DNA of 64,000 bases, taken from NCBI GenBank assembly GCA_903870995.1, contig CAIQFD010000015.1, positions 16,721-80,720 on the forward strand. Direction: 5' to 3'. The position numbers and the translations under genes were made by a program. Shown piece after piece: positions 48,468 through 58,497 of this stretch (positions are counted from its first letter, which is position 1; every line of letters begins with the position of its first letter). Source of the DNA: an uncultured Methylophilaceae bacterium (GTDB lineage Bacteria; Pseudomonadota; Gammaproteobacteria; Burkholderiales; Methylophilaceae). The notes below the pieces were generated by a model. It saw only the letters and a program-made list of their open reading frames with translations. It ran no database searches and was not told where the DNA came from.

Positions 48468-51400
48468 TTATGCAAGCAGACTTGAGAGATGCGTCAATAA
48501 AGCATCCTCATGAATTGGCTTACCCATAAACCCATTTACACCGAGGTTTGCAGCTAAGGTTTGATGCTTTTCGGCCGTGCGAGAGCTAATAACAACAATC
48601 GGAATTGTCGCAGTGAGCGCATCATTTCTAAGATGGCGCACTAAGTCAAAGCCGTCCATGTGCGGCATTTCGATATCCGTCAAAATAATATCAGGCCTAA
48701 GCTCCTGAAGTGCCTGCAAAGCATCGATACCGTTAATTGCCGTGACGACACGATAATTTGCTCTCTCCAGCAGCCGGGACATCACTTTACGCATCGTTAA
48801 GGAGTCATCAACCACCAAGACCATAGGCCGACTATCCCGGGATTGTTTATGACTCACACTCACGCCGCCGGCAACCAGTCTTTCCCTGTGTGCAATTTGA
48901 AGCGGATTTAGCACATAAACAATTTGGCCATCTCCCAACACGGAAGCACCAACGACACCAGCCATGCGCGCCAGCTGCGGTCCAAGCGGCTTCATCACCA
49001 ACTCTTGATTACCCACCACCTCATCCACTTGCAATGCGATTAAATGCTGGCCGCTTCTTAACAAAATAATCGGCGTATAAACCTGCGACTCAGCTTCATG
49101 CTCCGCGCCAATCAAACGTCCTAAGTAATGGAGTGGATAAGCGCATGTATTCCAAGCAAAAGCTCCCAATGTTTGAGCTTCAGTCAACGCAGTTAATTTA
49201 ATCTTATGCACCTGTTCAACCATCACCGCAGGCAATGCAATCTTAAGACTTCCAACTCGCACCATGACAACCTGCGCAACAGACAATGTGACAGGCAAGT
49301 AGAGACTAAATGCGGCACCAACCCCTTCATTGTTAGCAACATCAATTCGGCCACCCAAAGCACTGACTTCGCTACGTACTGCGTCCAAACCCACGCCTCG
49401 GCCAGAAATCTGTGACACCGCTGATGCTGTACTAAATCCTGGCTCAAACATCATGGCCAATAAAGCTGGATCGCTGACTTCTTGATCAGGAAGCATTCTT
49501 CCCTGCTCTACCGCTTTATGACGAATTTTATCTAAGCGAACGCCTGCCCCATCATCAGTCACCACAATCGATATCTCATCGTTTTCTCGCTTGACCTTGA
49601 TGGACACATGACCCAGCAAATCTTTGCGTGCCTTAGCCCTACCTTCAGGAACTTCCAATCCATGCGCGACAGCATTACGCAACAAATGCTCTAAGGCTCC
49701 AGCAATATGCTCAAGCATACTTCGATCAATATCCACGTGCTCACCATCAATCACAAGTTGAGCGCGCTTACCAAGTTCACGAGCGGTTTGCCTCACAATA
49801 CGATGCAAGCGCTCAGAAATACTAAAGAACGGCACCATCCGAATGCCAATTAAGGTGTATTGCAATTCGCGGTTCATACGGCTTTGTTGAGACAAAGCAG
49901 ATTCTGTTTCATCAAGGTTTTGGGTGAGCGACTGCTGGACTGTTGCCACGTCATTCACCGTTTCAGCCATCAATCTCGTTAGCTCTTGAAGTCGAGTAAA
50001 TCGATCAAACTCTAAAGGATCAAAGGACTCATGCACCTCTTGCAAATGTGCCATGCGTGACTGCAATGTACTTTCCGCTTCAATTTCCATTTCACGCAAC
50101 TGCGCTTTTAAACGCACCAACGTATCCGTTAAGTCATGTGAATAATGCTTAAAGCTTTGCATTTCCCGTTCCATTCTGGAACGAGCAATACTAATTTCAC
50201 CCGCATCATTAACGAGCCTATCGAGCACATCAGCACGCAGTCGCAGCTGCTGTGCTCCAGCGTCGATGAATGATGTTAACGCCCCATCGACTGAGTCAGT
50301 GTCGTGCTTTGAGATATCCAATGCTGGCTGAGCAACAGTTGCATGTTTGCGCTCAAGCTGATTTGCAATTAAATCTAAATGTTCAAACAACCCATCAAAA
50401 TCAATGCGATCAGGCTCTTCAGTCAATGCAGTCGTTACCACATCTTCTAAGGCATGCACGGCTTCGCCCAACGCCATCTTACCCACCATGCGAGCACTGC
50501 CTTTTAAAGTATGCAATGCACGCTGTAAGTTTTCAGCATGAGACCTAGCGTCAGGCAAGCTGTGCCAAGCTCTCAAACCCTCGCCTGATTGCCTAAGCAA
50601 ATCAATTGACTCTTCAGCAAACATCTCCAACAAGCCATCATCTACAACCTCTTGCTCATTAGTGAAGTCCTCCGCATCAACCACTGTTAAAGCCGTTTGA
50701 CTCACCAATGCAATTGCGTCTTTAATTTCTTTAATTAGCTTGGTTGCTCGTTTCGGCGGAGTTAAAGCCTTCGCTTTTTCCAGCATCCGCCCTATTGCAG
50801 TAACACATTGAGTAAAAAGCTTAACGTCTCGCGCAGACCAATTGATCAGCTCTTCATCCAGCCAATACTCCAAATGCCTAGATAGCGACTCTATTGCTGG
50901 AAATCCAGCAGCACCGGAATTACTTGCCAAAGTATGTGCTGCACGGCGCACAGCGTCTAAAGATGACAGTGTTCCAACTTTACTAAGCGACGTTTGCGCA
51001 ACATTAAGCACGTGCAAATGCTGATGCGCTTCCTCAATAAAAATCTCAAATAATGCCCGACTAATTTTTTGCGTACCACCAATCAGAAGCTGCTCGTTTT
51101 TAGTGTCGACTAGGTTATTGAGCAAACTCAGTTGCAGCTTGTCTGCTTCTTGCCGCCATACGCTTAAATCCAAATGGAATGATTTTTTGGCACTTAACAT
51201 CACTAAAGCATCAGCAACAAACTCCGCCACACGCTCTGCAAAATCAATTAACTCGGACTTTAGCGTGATATTCTGATCAATCACTTGATTAAATAAGCCC
51301 TCTGCCAGCCATGCAAGCTCACCTAGAGAGGTTAGGCCAACCATACGCCCACTCCCTTTCAAGGTATGAAAGCCTCGTCTAAGGGCTATTAAATGCTCAG

Positions 51401-53312
51401 AGTCGATTAGATTTTCCTTTAAAGATTGAATGCTGACTGCAATAGAAGCGATCACCTCTTCTGCCTCTTGCAAAAAGACATCCTGCATTTCGTCATCTTC
51501 AACGACATCCTCTTGAGCCATTTTAATCGCAGCATCCGCCAAATCACTTGGGGATAACAATGGGTCTTCTGAGCTAGTCTGAACCTCCAAACTAAGCCTC
51601 AATGCTGAAAGTGAAAGATCCAGCGCGTTTAAACGGCTAGCATTGATGCGCGGCAAATCCTCTACAAACAACCTGAGCAAACTCAATGCGTCAGCCAAGC
51701 GTTCAAATTGATTAGTTTGCACAGCTTGTAAGCCAAACTGCTGTGTTATCTGCTGACTCACACTAATGACCTGCATTGGTGTTGGCATATTAAGCATATC
51801 GAATGCAGCGAGCAGTTGCTTAAAAGGTTCTTTTAAAGCATTGAGATCATCCGTTTTCTCCGGGCTTCTAAAAACCCCATCCAAAATCTGCTCACAAACA
51901 GACAGCGCATCTTTAATCTGCGTTGCTAATGCATTCAACACATCGTCGGCCAAACCATGCTGTGCGCCGTTTACATTCGCCACATCACCCATGATCAGTT
52001 GAGAGATATTCTGTATGCGCTGCGCCTGAGTCATCAAGTGCGCCAAGTCATCGTGATTAATCTGCGAATAGTGACGCAAAGCATCATCAAGCAACGCTAA
52101 TCCCGCAGCGACCTCAACCAAAGCATCCTCAGTCGGCTTAAGCCCGCTCTCATCCCATACTTGCGCAAAAACATTCATGGACACAAGTAATTTAATCACG
52201 CCTTGCTGACCCCAATCTCCCGAAAGATCTAGCAAAGTTTGCGTTTTATCAACAAAGCTTGCAAAAGCACCTGCCTTATCTTGAGACACATCCATCCAAA
52301 TTGATTTCAAATGCTCAACTTCAATCAGTATCGGCTCAATCATCTCGAGCTCATTCACTACAGGCGCGATTGATTGAGACTCAACCAGCCGTTCTGAACC
52401 ACGCAATGCGACTGCCAAGCGACGTTTTGGATCGGCCTTAGGCATCAAGTCTTCTAATAAAAACAGGGATTTAACTTGGGATATTTTTTCTGCAGTCACT
52501 TCAGCGACGGCGATAAAGTAAAGCATGTCTTTTAACAACAACTGATTGGCGCGGCTATTACCAGACTCCAAAGCGCGTAATTGCTGATCGATGCGTCGTA
52601 ACGTTTTTTTAACATATGGATGCTGAGCAATTGGAGCTTGCGCTAAGGTATGAACAAATGCACTAGCAACCCACCAAAACAATCTTTGACTCGCTTGCTC
52701 TTGCACTAACTGGACTTGCTCTAACACATCAATCATGTCTTGCAAGTTAGCGTCCAATGGGGACTTTAACCACTCAAGCAAGGCGCGCTGAAAGATATTT
52801 CTTTGCGTGTTAAGAAAAGCTGATGAATCTTCAGGCAAAAAGAAAGCTTGTGACTGAATTTCTTGAGGCGGTCTCTGATTAAGTGTGGGAAAAAATAGCA
52901 CAGAAGGCTCAAGCACCTCTCCACGGCAATTGGCCATTTTTTCCAAACCGTCGAACAACTTAAGCGCCTGATCAGGCTCGCCATTCAGTAAAGTTTGAAG
53001 GTAATGCGTGAGCTCAAACAAAGCCTGCTTAATCGTCGCCAAAACATCTTGGGTAGCCGCCAACACTTGTTTTTCAATTACGCTAATCAGCGTTTCAATC
53101 TCAAAACAAAATCGCTTACACCCTTCAAGACCAACCATATCCAGCGCACCTCTCACTTGATTCAAATGCGTTAGTGCGTGTTTTAATGTGGATGTATTTT
53201 CAGGGTGAGTTTCAAAAGCCTCAAGCTGACTAACCACTTGATCAAGCGCCAGTTTGATCTCATCATGCACCCAAGTGAGCGGACCTATATCGAAGGCTTC
53301 TGACACGTTCAA
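48468..53312 (-). CDS. chpA: Hybrid chemosensory histidine kinase, ChpA/PilL-like
   Basis: 1614-residue CheA-type kinase. An N-terminal degenerate Hpt-like region (about 60-85) is followed by three clear Hpt domains with phosphoacceptor His at about 649 (HTLKGSGRMVG), 793 (HTLASNSG) and 934 (HTLKGSARMVG). A dimerisation region comes next, then an ATPase domain with N box near 1207 (HLLRNAVAHGLE) and GRGVGLDAV, a CheW domain at about 1350-1480 and a receiver domain at 1495-1614 with Asp1546. The enzyme controls type IV pilus twitching and surface sensing in the Pil-Chp family. P. aeruginosa ChpA is longer and has more Hpt units. Confidence 0.9.
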   Translation of the reverse strand: MNVSEAFDIGPLTWVHDEIKLALDQVVSQLEAFETHPENTSTLKHALTHLNQVRGALDMVGLEGCKRFCFEIETLISVIEKQVLAATQDVLATIKQALFELTHYLQTLLNGEPDQALKLFDGLEKMANCRGEVLEPSVLFFPTLNQRPPQEIQSQAFFLPEDSSAFLNTQRNIFQRALLEWLKSPLDANLQDMIDVLEQVQLVQEQASQRLFWWVASAFVHTLAQAPIAQHPYVKKTLRRIDQQLRALESGNSRANQLLLKDMLYFIAVAEVTAEKISQVKSLFLLEDLMPKADPKRRLAVALRGSERLVESQSIAPVVNELEMIEPILIEVEHLKSIWMDVSQDKAGAFASFVDKTQTLLDLSGDWGQQGVIKLLVSMNVFAQVWDESGLKPTEDALVEVAAGLALLDDALRHYSQINHDDLAHLMTQAQRIQNISQLIMGDVANVNGAQHGLADDVLNALATQIKDALSVCEQILDGVFRSPEKTDDLNALKEPFKQLLAAFDMLNMPTPMQVISVSQQITQQFGLQAVQTNQFERLADALSLLRLFVEDLPRINASRLNALDLSLSALRLSLEVQTSSEDPLLSPSDLADAAIKMAQEDVVEDDEMQDVFLQEAEEVIASIAVSIQSLKENLIDSEHLIALRRGFHTLKGSGRMVGLTSLGELAWLAEGLFNQVIDQNITLKSELIDFAERVAEFVADALVMLSAKKSFHLDLSVWRQEADKLQLSLLNNLVDTKNEQLLIGGTQKISRALFEIFIEEAHQHLHVLNVAQTSLSKVGTLSSLDAVRRAAHTLASNSGAAGFPAIESLSRHLEYWLDEELINWSARDVKLFTQCVTAIGRMLEKAKALTPPKRATKLIKEIKDAIALVSQTALTVVDAEDFTNEQEVVDDGLLEMFAEESIDLLRQSGEGLRAWHSLPDARSHAENLQRALHTLKGSARMVGKMALGEAVHALEDVVTTALTEEPDRIDFDGLFEHLDLIANQLERKHATVAQPALDISKHDTDSVDGALTSFIDAGAQQLRLRADVLDRLVNDAGEISIARSRMEREMQSFKHYSHDLTDTLVRLKAQLREMEIEAESTLQSRMAHLQEVHESFDPLEFDRFTRLQELTRLMAETVNDVATVQQSLTQNLDETESALSQQSRMNRELQYTLIGIRMVPFFSISERLHRIVRQTARELGKRAQLVIDGEHVDIDRSMLEHIAGALEHLLRNAVAHGLEVPEGRAKARKDLLGHVSIKVKRENDEISIVVTDDGAGVRLDKIRHKAVEQGRMLPDQEVSDPALLAMMFEPGFSTASAVSQISGRGVGLDAVRSEVSALGGRIDVANNEGVGAAFSLYLPVTLSVAQVVMVRVGSLKIALPAVMVEQVHKIKLTALTEAQTLGAFAWNTCAYPLHYLGRLIGAEHEAESQVYTPIILLRSGQHLIALQVDEVVGNQELVMKPLGPQLARMAGVVGASVLGDGQIVYVLNPLQIAHRERLVAGGVSVSHKQSRDSRPMVLVVDDSLTMRKVMSRLLERANYRVVTAINGIDALQALQELRPDIILTDIEMPHMDGFDLVRHLRNDALTATIPIVVISSRTAEKHQTLAANLGVNGFMGKPIHEDALLTHLSSLLA

Positions 53313-53321
53313 TCCACTCAG

Positions 53322-55058
53322 CTAAGCAAGCTTAAAGCCTGCAACAGACTCACTCAGCTCAACAGCCAAGCCACTCAATTGTCCAACAGACTCTGCAGTC
53401 AGCTTTGTGCCCTCAGTTGTTTGAGAGGTAATATTTTGAATCAACTGCATATTACGAGTGACGGTCGCGGCAGAGTGTGTTTGCGTAGCCGTCGCTTGAG
53501 AAATAGACGCAATCAAACTCGCCAAGCTATTGGTTACCGTTTCAATTTCATTCAACGCCTGTCCTGCAGCATCAGAAAGTCTTGCCCCATCAACCACACC
53601 CTCAGTACTCTTTTCCATTGCAACCACCGCGCTATTGGTATCGGCTTGAATGGTTTTTACAATGACACTAATTTGCTTGGTCGCTTCTGAGGATCGCTCA
53701 GCCAGCCGCTGAACTTCCTCCGCAACCACAGTAAAACCTCGCCCAGCTTCACCGGCTGAAGCTGCCTGAATAGCAGCATTCAATGCCAAAATGTTTGTTT
53801 GCTCAGTAATGTCTGAAATCAGTTCAACAATTTCACTAATCTCTTGGGAGCTCTCACCCAATCGCTTGATACGCTTTGACGTCTCTTGAATTTGCGTGCG
53901 AATTTCATTCATACCAGAAATGGTATTTTGCACAGCCTGTGAGCCTTGTGTAGCCGCTTGCAATGATCGCTTTGCCACTTCCGAAGCTTCGCTAGCGCTG
54001 ACTGATACCTGCGCCATTGAATTTGTCATGTGGTCAACAGCCTGCCCTGTTTCTGCGATCTGCTTGGACTGCTCTTCGGCAGCCAATAAAAGAGATTCAG
54101 AGGTCTGTTGTGCTTGCGCTGTCGCTTGATTAACTTGTGCTGTTGCACGGTTAATTTCTACAACTAAATCTCGTAAACTTTCAATCGTATAGTTTATGGA
54201 ATCTGCAATCGCTCCAGTAATACTTTCCGTCACTTCCGCCTTTACTGTCAAATCGCCGTCTGCCAAGTCTCCCATTTCATCAAGCAATTTAAGGACCGCC
54301 TGTTGATTTTGTTCACTCTCAACTTCTAAGCGCTCAACACCTGAATGGACGTCATTCACCTGGCGCCTACCAAACTCAGCCATAAACACAATCACCACTA
54401 GTGCAAGCAACCCAAGTGCGACCAAAATACTCGAAACCGTTTTTCTTTGCGAAGCCATTAACGCTTGAGTGTTTTTCTCTGATGTGGCTAAGAAACGATT
54501 AACCGAGGATTGATTTAACTCATAACTTGCCATCAGCTCAGGTAAAGCTGTTGCCGCAGATTCAGGACCTACTTTTAGCGCTGGGATATACGTCTTATTT
54601 GCTAGGCTAAAAAAGTTTTCACCAGTCTTAGCAAGGGCATCCAATTCGCCCTGCATATCAGAGTTTTTCAATCGAGCTTGCCAAACACTTATCTGCTTTT
54701 TAAATGCTTGATGATGGACCTCAAATTCTTTAAGCTTTTTAGTCAAAGACGCTTCATCGCCCTTTAATGAAGCAACATACGCTTGATTGAGCAAAGAAAA
54801 GGCCTCTACAGGATAAATGGTTGGCGGCACAACCTCTGCGTGCAAGTCCTGGCGCTCAACTATCGCTTGATAAACCGGCCCATCCACACGAATGTAACTT
54901 ACTGCAGCAAACGTCAGCACAATAAATACTGAAAACGTAAAAATTTGCACGAGCATTTGCTTATGCGCGCCTAAAAAACGATCAACACTAAAACCCTGAC
55001 TATCCATCTTGGATAGCCGACTCAAAAAAGATGTGATTTTATTAAAGTTCATCGCCAT
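53322..55058 (-). CDS. pilJ: Methyl-accepting chemoreceptor, PilJ-like
   Basis: 578 residues: cytoplasmic N-terminus, transmembrane helix at about 36-55, a periplasmic domain to about 207, a second helix at about 208-228, HAMP, and a signalling coiled coil whose tip has [20 protein letters not shown] near 440-460. Lying between the CheW gene and the chpA-like gene it is the receptor of this pathway. It is shorter than P. aeruginosa PilJ. No methyltransferase or methylesterase gene is next to it. Predicted ligand: unknown; PilJ is thought to sense pilin or surface contact. Confidence 0.88.
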   Translation of the reverse strand: MAMNFNKITSFLSRLSKMDSQGFSVDRFLGAHKQMLVQIFTFSVFIVLTFAAVSYIRVDGPVYQAIVERQDLHAEVVPPTIYPVEAFSLLNQAYVASLKGDEASLTKKLKEFEVHHQAFKKQISVWQARLKNSDMQGELDALAKTGENFFSLANKTYIPALKVGPESAATALPELMASYELNQSSVNRFLATSEKNTQALMASQRKTVSSILVALGLLALVVIVFMAEFGRRQVNDVHSGVERLEVESEQNQQAVLKLLDEMGDLADGDLTVKAEVTESITGAIADSINYTIESLRDLVVEINRATAQVNQATAQAQQTSESLLLAAEEQSKQIAETGQAVDHMTNSMAQVSVSASEASEVAKRSLQAATQGSQAVQNTISGMNEIRTQIQETSKRIKRLGESSQEISEIVELISDITEQTNILALNAAIQAASAGEAGRGFTVVAEEVQRLAERSSEATKQISVIVKTIQADTNSAVVAMEKSTEGVVDGARLSDAAGQALNEIETVTNSLASLIASISQATATQTHSAATVTRNMQLIQNITSQTTEGTKLTAESVGQLSGLAVELSESVAGFKLA

Positions 55059-55076
55059 ATTCTTTCCTTTACCCCT

Positions 55077-55658
55077 TTACCCATGCCCTGCTTGCATAAA
55101 GGCATTCAAATTAACTAAAGCTTGGCAATCTAAAATGCGCCAAGCATTACCGTACTCATCCTCAAACTCATCGCCGGAAAAACATAAAGACTGATGATCT
55201 TCAGCAGACTTTTCGCCTTCTAAGGAACTTGTGTCTATTTTTTTAAAATGCTCTAAACTCCGCAACCCAATCAACCGCTCAATCAACACAGCCGTGTGCG
55301 GCGCTATACTTTTACTGATTAGCAGAATACGAGCGTCACTCTTTTTAGCGCTTACTGCATTTACTCCAGAGGTTCGCTTGATATCTAGCACATCTAAAAA
55401 ACCAGCTAAATTCGTGATTGCATATAAATTGCCGCGCACATTGGCTGTGCCTAAAAACCAAGCTTGCGCATTGGGCACAGGGAAAATTGTAGGCACTGGC
55501 AAAACTTCACTAACCTGCGACATATCCACCAACACATCCAAGCCACCAACACGCATCCCCAAAAAGCTTTTATGTGAGGAAGCATTCGCCTGCAAAGCTG
55601 AGTCAAGCTTAGCGAGAATGCTTTCTTGATACTGTCGTAGATTTAAGCTGCTAGCCAT
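55077..55658 (-). CDS. pilI: CheW-like coupling protein, PilI type
   Basis: 193 residues with a CheW domain at about 25-180, including AWFLGTANVRGNLYAITNLAGFL, the family's central signature. It connects the receptor to the kinase. It lies 8 bp after pilH and 18 bp before pilJ, which fits the PilG-PilH-PilI-PilJ order. Confidence 0.9.
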   Translation of the reverse strand: MASSLNLRQYQESILAKLDSALQANASSHKSFLGMRVGGLDVLVDMSQVSEVLPVPTIFPVPNAQAWFLGTANVRGNLYAITNLAGFLDVLDIKRTSGVNAVSAKKSDARILLISKSIAPHTAVLIERLIGLRSLEHFKKIDTSSLEGEKSAEDHQSLCFSGDEFEDEYGNAWRILDCQALVNLNAFMQAGHG

Positions 55659-55666
55659 AAAGGTAT

Positions 55667-56032
55667 TTAACCCAGCAATTCAACTTGCTCAATAAAACTT
55701 GACTGAGCAAGCGGTTTTAACAAGCAGGCTTTAGCACCCATTTTTAAAGCCCACGCCTGATCTGTCGCTTGAGATTTCCCCGTGCAAACAAAGACTGGGA
55801 TATGTGCTGTCAAAGGATTTTTTGTTAATGTTCGCGTTGCCTGAAATCCAGTCATGCCTGGCATCACAACATCCATCAGAATCAAATCTGGCATATCACG
55901 CTCTGCCATCATAATCCCGTCTTCACCACTCTCTGCAGCAATCACTGTATAGCCCATCCCTTCTAGCAGTTCAGTCATTACTAATCGATCGGTTGCCGAA
56001 TCATCCACGATCAAAACTCGATTAATCGTCAT
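55667..56032 (-). CDS. pilH: Single-domain response regulator, PilH-like
   Basis: 121 residues; receiver domain only, with acid pair Asp10-Asp11 and phosphoacceptor Asp54 (LILMDVVMPGMTG), plus Thr/Ser and Lys in VCTGKSQ and LKPL. In the Pil-Chp system PilH acts as a phosphate sink and sets pilus retraction. It lies 9 bp after pilG. Confidence 0.88.
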   Translation of the reverse strand: MTINRVLIVDDSATDRLVMTELLEGMGYTVIAAESGEDGIMMAERDMPDLILMDVVMPGMTGFQATRTLTKNPLTAHIPVFVCTGKSQATDQAWALKMGAKACLLKPLAQSSFIEQVELLG

Positions 56033-56041
56033 TCTTATCTC

Positions 56042-56464
56042 CTAAGCCGTAAGCTTTTCAAGCATGTATGCATTTTTTTGATGGATGAGATATGTATCAA
56101 TGGCCTGCATCAACGTATCTCTAGTAAATGGCTTTGTTAGATACTGATCTGAGCCCACCATACGACCACGCGCCCTATCAAACAGGCCATCTTTACTAGA
56201 TAGCATAATGACGGGGGTTGCCTGATAACGGGGATTACGTTTAATGAGAGAACAGGTTTGATAGCCATCAAGTCTTGGCATCATGATGTCAACGAAAATA
56301 AGGTTGGGCTGATAGTCGACAATCTTGGATAAGGCGTCAAAGCCATCTTGCGCCAAAATAACATCGCATCCAGAAGGCTTTAAAAACATCTCAGCACTTC
56401 TTCTTATCGTGTTGCTGTCATCAATCACCATGATTTTAAGTCCCGTCAAATCAATCAGATCCAC
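56042..56464 (-). CDS. pilG: Response regulator, PilG-like
   Basis: 140-residue receiver domain with Asp15-Asp16 and phosphoacceptor Asp59 (LIFVDIMMPRLDGY), and the KPF signature. It begins at GTG behind a perfect AAGGAG site. PilG relays the kinase signal to pilus extension and, in Pseudomonas, to FimV/FimL and adenylate cyclase. First gene of the minus operon pilG-pilH-pilI-pilJ-chpA. Confidence 0.9.
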   Translation of the reverse strand: MDLIDLTGLKIMVIDDSNTIRRSAEMFLKPSGCDVILAQDGFDALSKIVDYQPNLIFVDIMMPRLDGYQTCSLIKRNPRYQATPVIMLSSKDGLFDRARGRMVGSDQYLTKPFTRDTLMQAIDTYLIHQKNAYMLEKLTA

Positions 56465-56570
56465 TTGATAACTCCTTCATCCTAGGTAATTTTCACCAAA
56501 AAACACCATTCTCAAATGGCTTAATTTTTTAAACTTTCTTAGATTTTCTTACCGCATTTCTTTCAAATTA

Positions 56571-56598
56571 TGTCACTATTAGTAAAAATTTGTCACTA
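56571..56598. repeat. Direct repeat TGTCACTA, 20 bp apart
   Basis: TGTCACTA occurs at 56571-56578 and 56591-56598, start to start 20 bp, or two DNA turns. It lies in the 217 bp region between pilG and the FIST gene, about 90-110 bp from the latter's start. It has the form of an operator for a dimeric regulator, but the factor is unknown. Confidence 0.5.
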
Positions 56599-56681
56599 GT
56601 TTTATTATTTATATTCAGCAAGTTGTTAAATAATGTTAATAAAATATTAAACAATCTTAAATACCGGAGCATCATTAAAAA

Positions 56682-57833
56682 ATGATTATCAAACAAGAAG
56701 CCGTTACTCCAAAAATGGGGCTCAAAGATTTACCGGCAAAATCACCCCTGCCAACCGCAAACTTGGTTTTAGCTTTTGGGTCTGTTAAACGATTTTCAGA
56801 TAACAATTTGCAAAAACAACTCAAAGAGCGTTATCCAATTGCGCAAATTGTGGGCTGCACAACGTCGGGTGAAATCAACGCAGAAGGTGTGTTTGATGAC
56901 AGTCTGCAAATCACAGCCATCATGTGGGAAAAGTCTCAACAAAAAGTTTTACATACCAAAATGCATGATATGCAAAGCTCATTTGAAGTGGCTGTTGGTC
57001 TAGCCAAGCAACTCAAAGCGGATAGCTTAAAAACCGTCATTCTTTTTTCGGACGGCCTGCACGTCAATGGCTCTGAATTATTAGATGGCTTTCAAAGCGT
57101 ATTAGGCGACACTCCTGTTGTGGGGGGCATGGCGGGCGATCACGCCGCTTTTGTTAAAACACTACAAATGATTAATGAGACCATTTCAGAGAACTTAGTG
57201 ATTGCCGTTGGAGTTTATGGCAATCATTTGGTCACTGCCAACGGCGCCCTAGGCGGCTGGAAACCTTATGGCCCACCAAGAAAGATTACCAAGTCCATCA
57301 AAAACGTCGTCTATGAGATGGATGGCAAACCCGCCTTATCTTTATACAAGCTATACATCGGTGAAGCCTACGCAAAAGGACTACCGGGAAGTGGATTGAA
57401 ATTCCCGCTCGCGATTATTGAAGATGGTAAACGTGATATAGAAAAAATCCGCACCCTACTTGCTGTAGACAGCACGACAGGCAGCCTCACCTTTGCTGGC
57501 AATGTAGAAGAAGGCGAAACAGTACGTTTATGTCAAACCACCCACGATAGACTAGTAGAAGGCGCCAGTGGCGCGGCGCAATTAGTGACTGGCAATCTGA
57601 CAGAGATGAGCACATCACAAACAGGCCTTGCCTTATGTGTCAGCTGCGTAGGGCGCAAACTAGTGATGGCTGAGAATGTTTCGGATGAAATCAAAGCAGT
57701 TCAAAACATACTCGGCTTGCAAACGACAATCACCGGATTTTATTCATATGGAGAGTTTGCACCACGCCCAAATACCAAAGACAACGTGCTTCACAATCAA
57801 ACCATGACAATCGGTTACTTAACCGAAGTCTAA
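56682..57833 (+). CDS. FIST domain sensory protein
   Basis: 383 residues with the FIST_N domain (about 25-200; VGCTTSGEINAEGVFDDSLQ) and FIST_C domain (about 210-370; AKGLPGSGLKFPLAII, and GFYSYGEFAP at the end). FIST is a sensory module thought to bind small ligands such as amino acids, and is often coupled to chemotaxis or two-component proteins. This protein has no output domain or signal peptide and is probably cytosolic. It is divergent from the Pil-Chp operon, and I infer it feeds a signal into it. Start ATG at 56682 has a GGAG site 12 bp upstream, slightly far. Confidence 0.88.
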   Translation: MIIKQEAVTPKMGLKDLPAKSPLPTANLVLAFGSVKRFSDNNLQKQLKERYPIAQIVGCTTSGEINAEGVFDDSLQITAIMWEKSQQKVLHTKMHDMQSSFEVAVGLAKQLKADSLKTVILFSDGLHVNGSELLDGFQSVLGDTPVVGGMAGDHAAFVKTLQMINETISENLVIAVGVYGNHLVTANGALGGWKPYGPPRKITKSIKNVVYEMDGKPALSLYKLYIGEAYAKGLPGSGLKFPLAIIEDGKRDIEKIRTLLAVDSTTGSLTFAGNVEEGETVRLCQTTHDRLVEGASGAAQLVTGNLTEMSTSQTGLALCVSCVGRKLVMAENVSDEIKAVQNILGLQTTITGFYSYGEFAPRPNTKDNVLHNQTMTIGYLTEV

Positions 57834-57851
57834 ACTTATACAAACAATGTT

Positions 57852-57876
57852 TTATTGATGCCACAGACATCAATAA
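57852..57876. repeat. 9-bp inverted repeat upstream of tpx
   Basis: TTATTGATG (57852-57860) and CATCAATAA (57868-57876) pair perfectly across a 7-nt loop, 50-75 bp before the tpx start. There is no T-run, so an operator is more likely than a terminator. It does not fit the OxyR half-site pattern. Confidence 0.5.
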
Positions 57877-57928
57877 TAGACTAAAATACTCAAGTAAATA
57901 TTTCATAGCTTGAACAAGGAGAACGATC

Positions 57929-58432
57929 ATGACAAACGCAGTCACCCTAAAAGGCAACCCTATCGCTATCGGCGGCAATATTCCAACAGCAGGCCAAACT
58001 GCTCGCGACTTTGAACTTGCGAACGCAAAACGTGAAACTGTCACACTAGAAACATATGCAGGAAAACGTAAAATTTTGAATATTTTCCCAAGTATCGACA
58101 CGCCAACTTGTGCGACTTCAGTACGTGAATTCAACAAAAAAGCAGCAGCGCTTAACAATACCGTTGTGCTTTGTATTTCAGCGGATCTTCCTTTCGCACA
58201 AAGCCGCTTCTGCGGTGCTGAAGGCATTGAAAACGTTGTGACACTTTCCAGTTTCCGCAACAACGCACAATTTGCAACAAACTACGGCGTGGCTATTCTA
58301 GACAGCAGCTTAGCTGGCTTAACAGCACGTGCAGTGATTGTATTAGATGAAAAAAACAAGGTATTACATAGTGAGCTAGTATCAGAAATCGCTAATGAAC
58401 CAAACTATGATGCCGCTTTAGCAGTTCTTTAA
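57929..58432 (+). CDS. tpx: Thiol peroxidase (atypical 2-Cys peroxiredoxin)
   Basis: Reduces lipid and hydrogen peroxides with thioredoxin. The 167-residue protein has peroxidatic Cys61 ([12 protein letters not shown]) and resolving Cys95 (SRFCGAEG), the same numbers as E. coli Tpx. A good AAGGAG site precedes the ATG. It has its own terminator. Confidence 0.96.
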   Translation: MTNAVTLKGNPIAIGGNIPTAGQTARDFELANAKRETVTLETYAGKRKILNIFPSIDTPTCATSVREFNKKAAALNNTVVLCISADLPFAQSRFCGAEGIENVVTLSSFRNNAQFATNYGVAILDSSLAGLTARAVIVLDEKNKVLHSELVSEIANEPNYDAALAVL

Positions 58433-58445
58433 ACTTCGACGAATC

Positions 58446-58481
58446 AAATACAAAAGCCCGCAATTGCGGGCTTTTGTATTT
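58446..58481. terminator. Bidirectional terminator between tpx and MazG-like gene
   Basis: 16-pair perfect stem AAATACAAAAGCCCGC / GCGGGCTTTTGTATTT with an AATT loop; T-run on both strands. It ends tpx (plus) and the minus operon that ends at 58498. A further 14-bp palindrome ATCGCTTAAGCGAT follows at 58482-58495. Confidence 0.92.
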
Positions 58482-58497
58482 ATCGCTTAAGCGATCA

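Noticed and set aside
57730-58263. 177-codon minus-strand ORF
   Set aside because: Antisense to the end of the FIST gene and most of tpx; a shadow frame.
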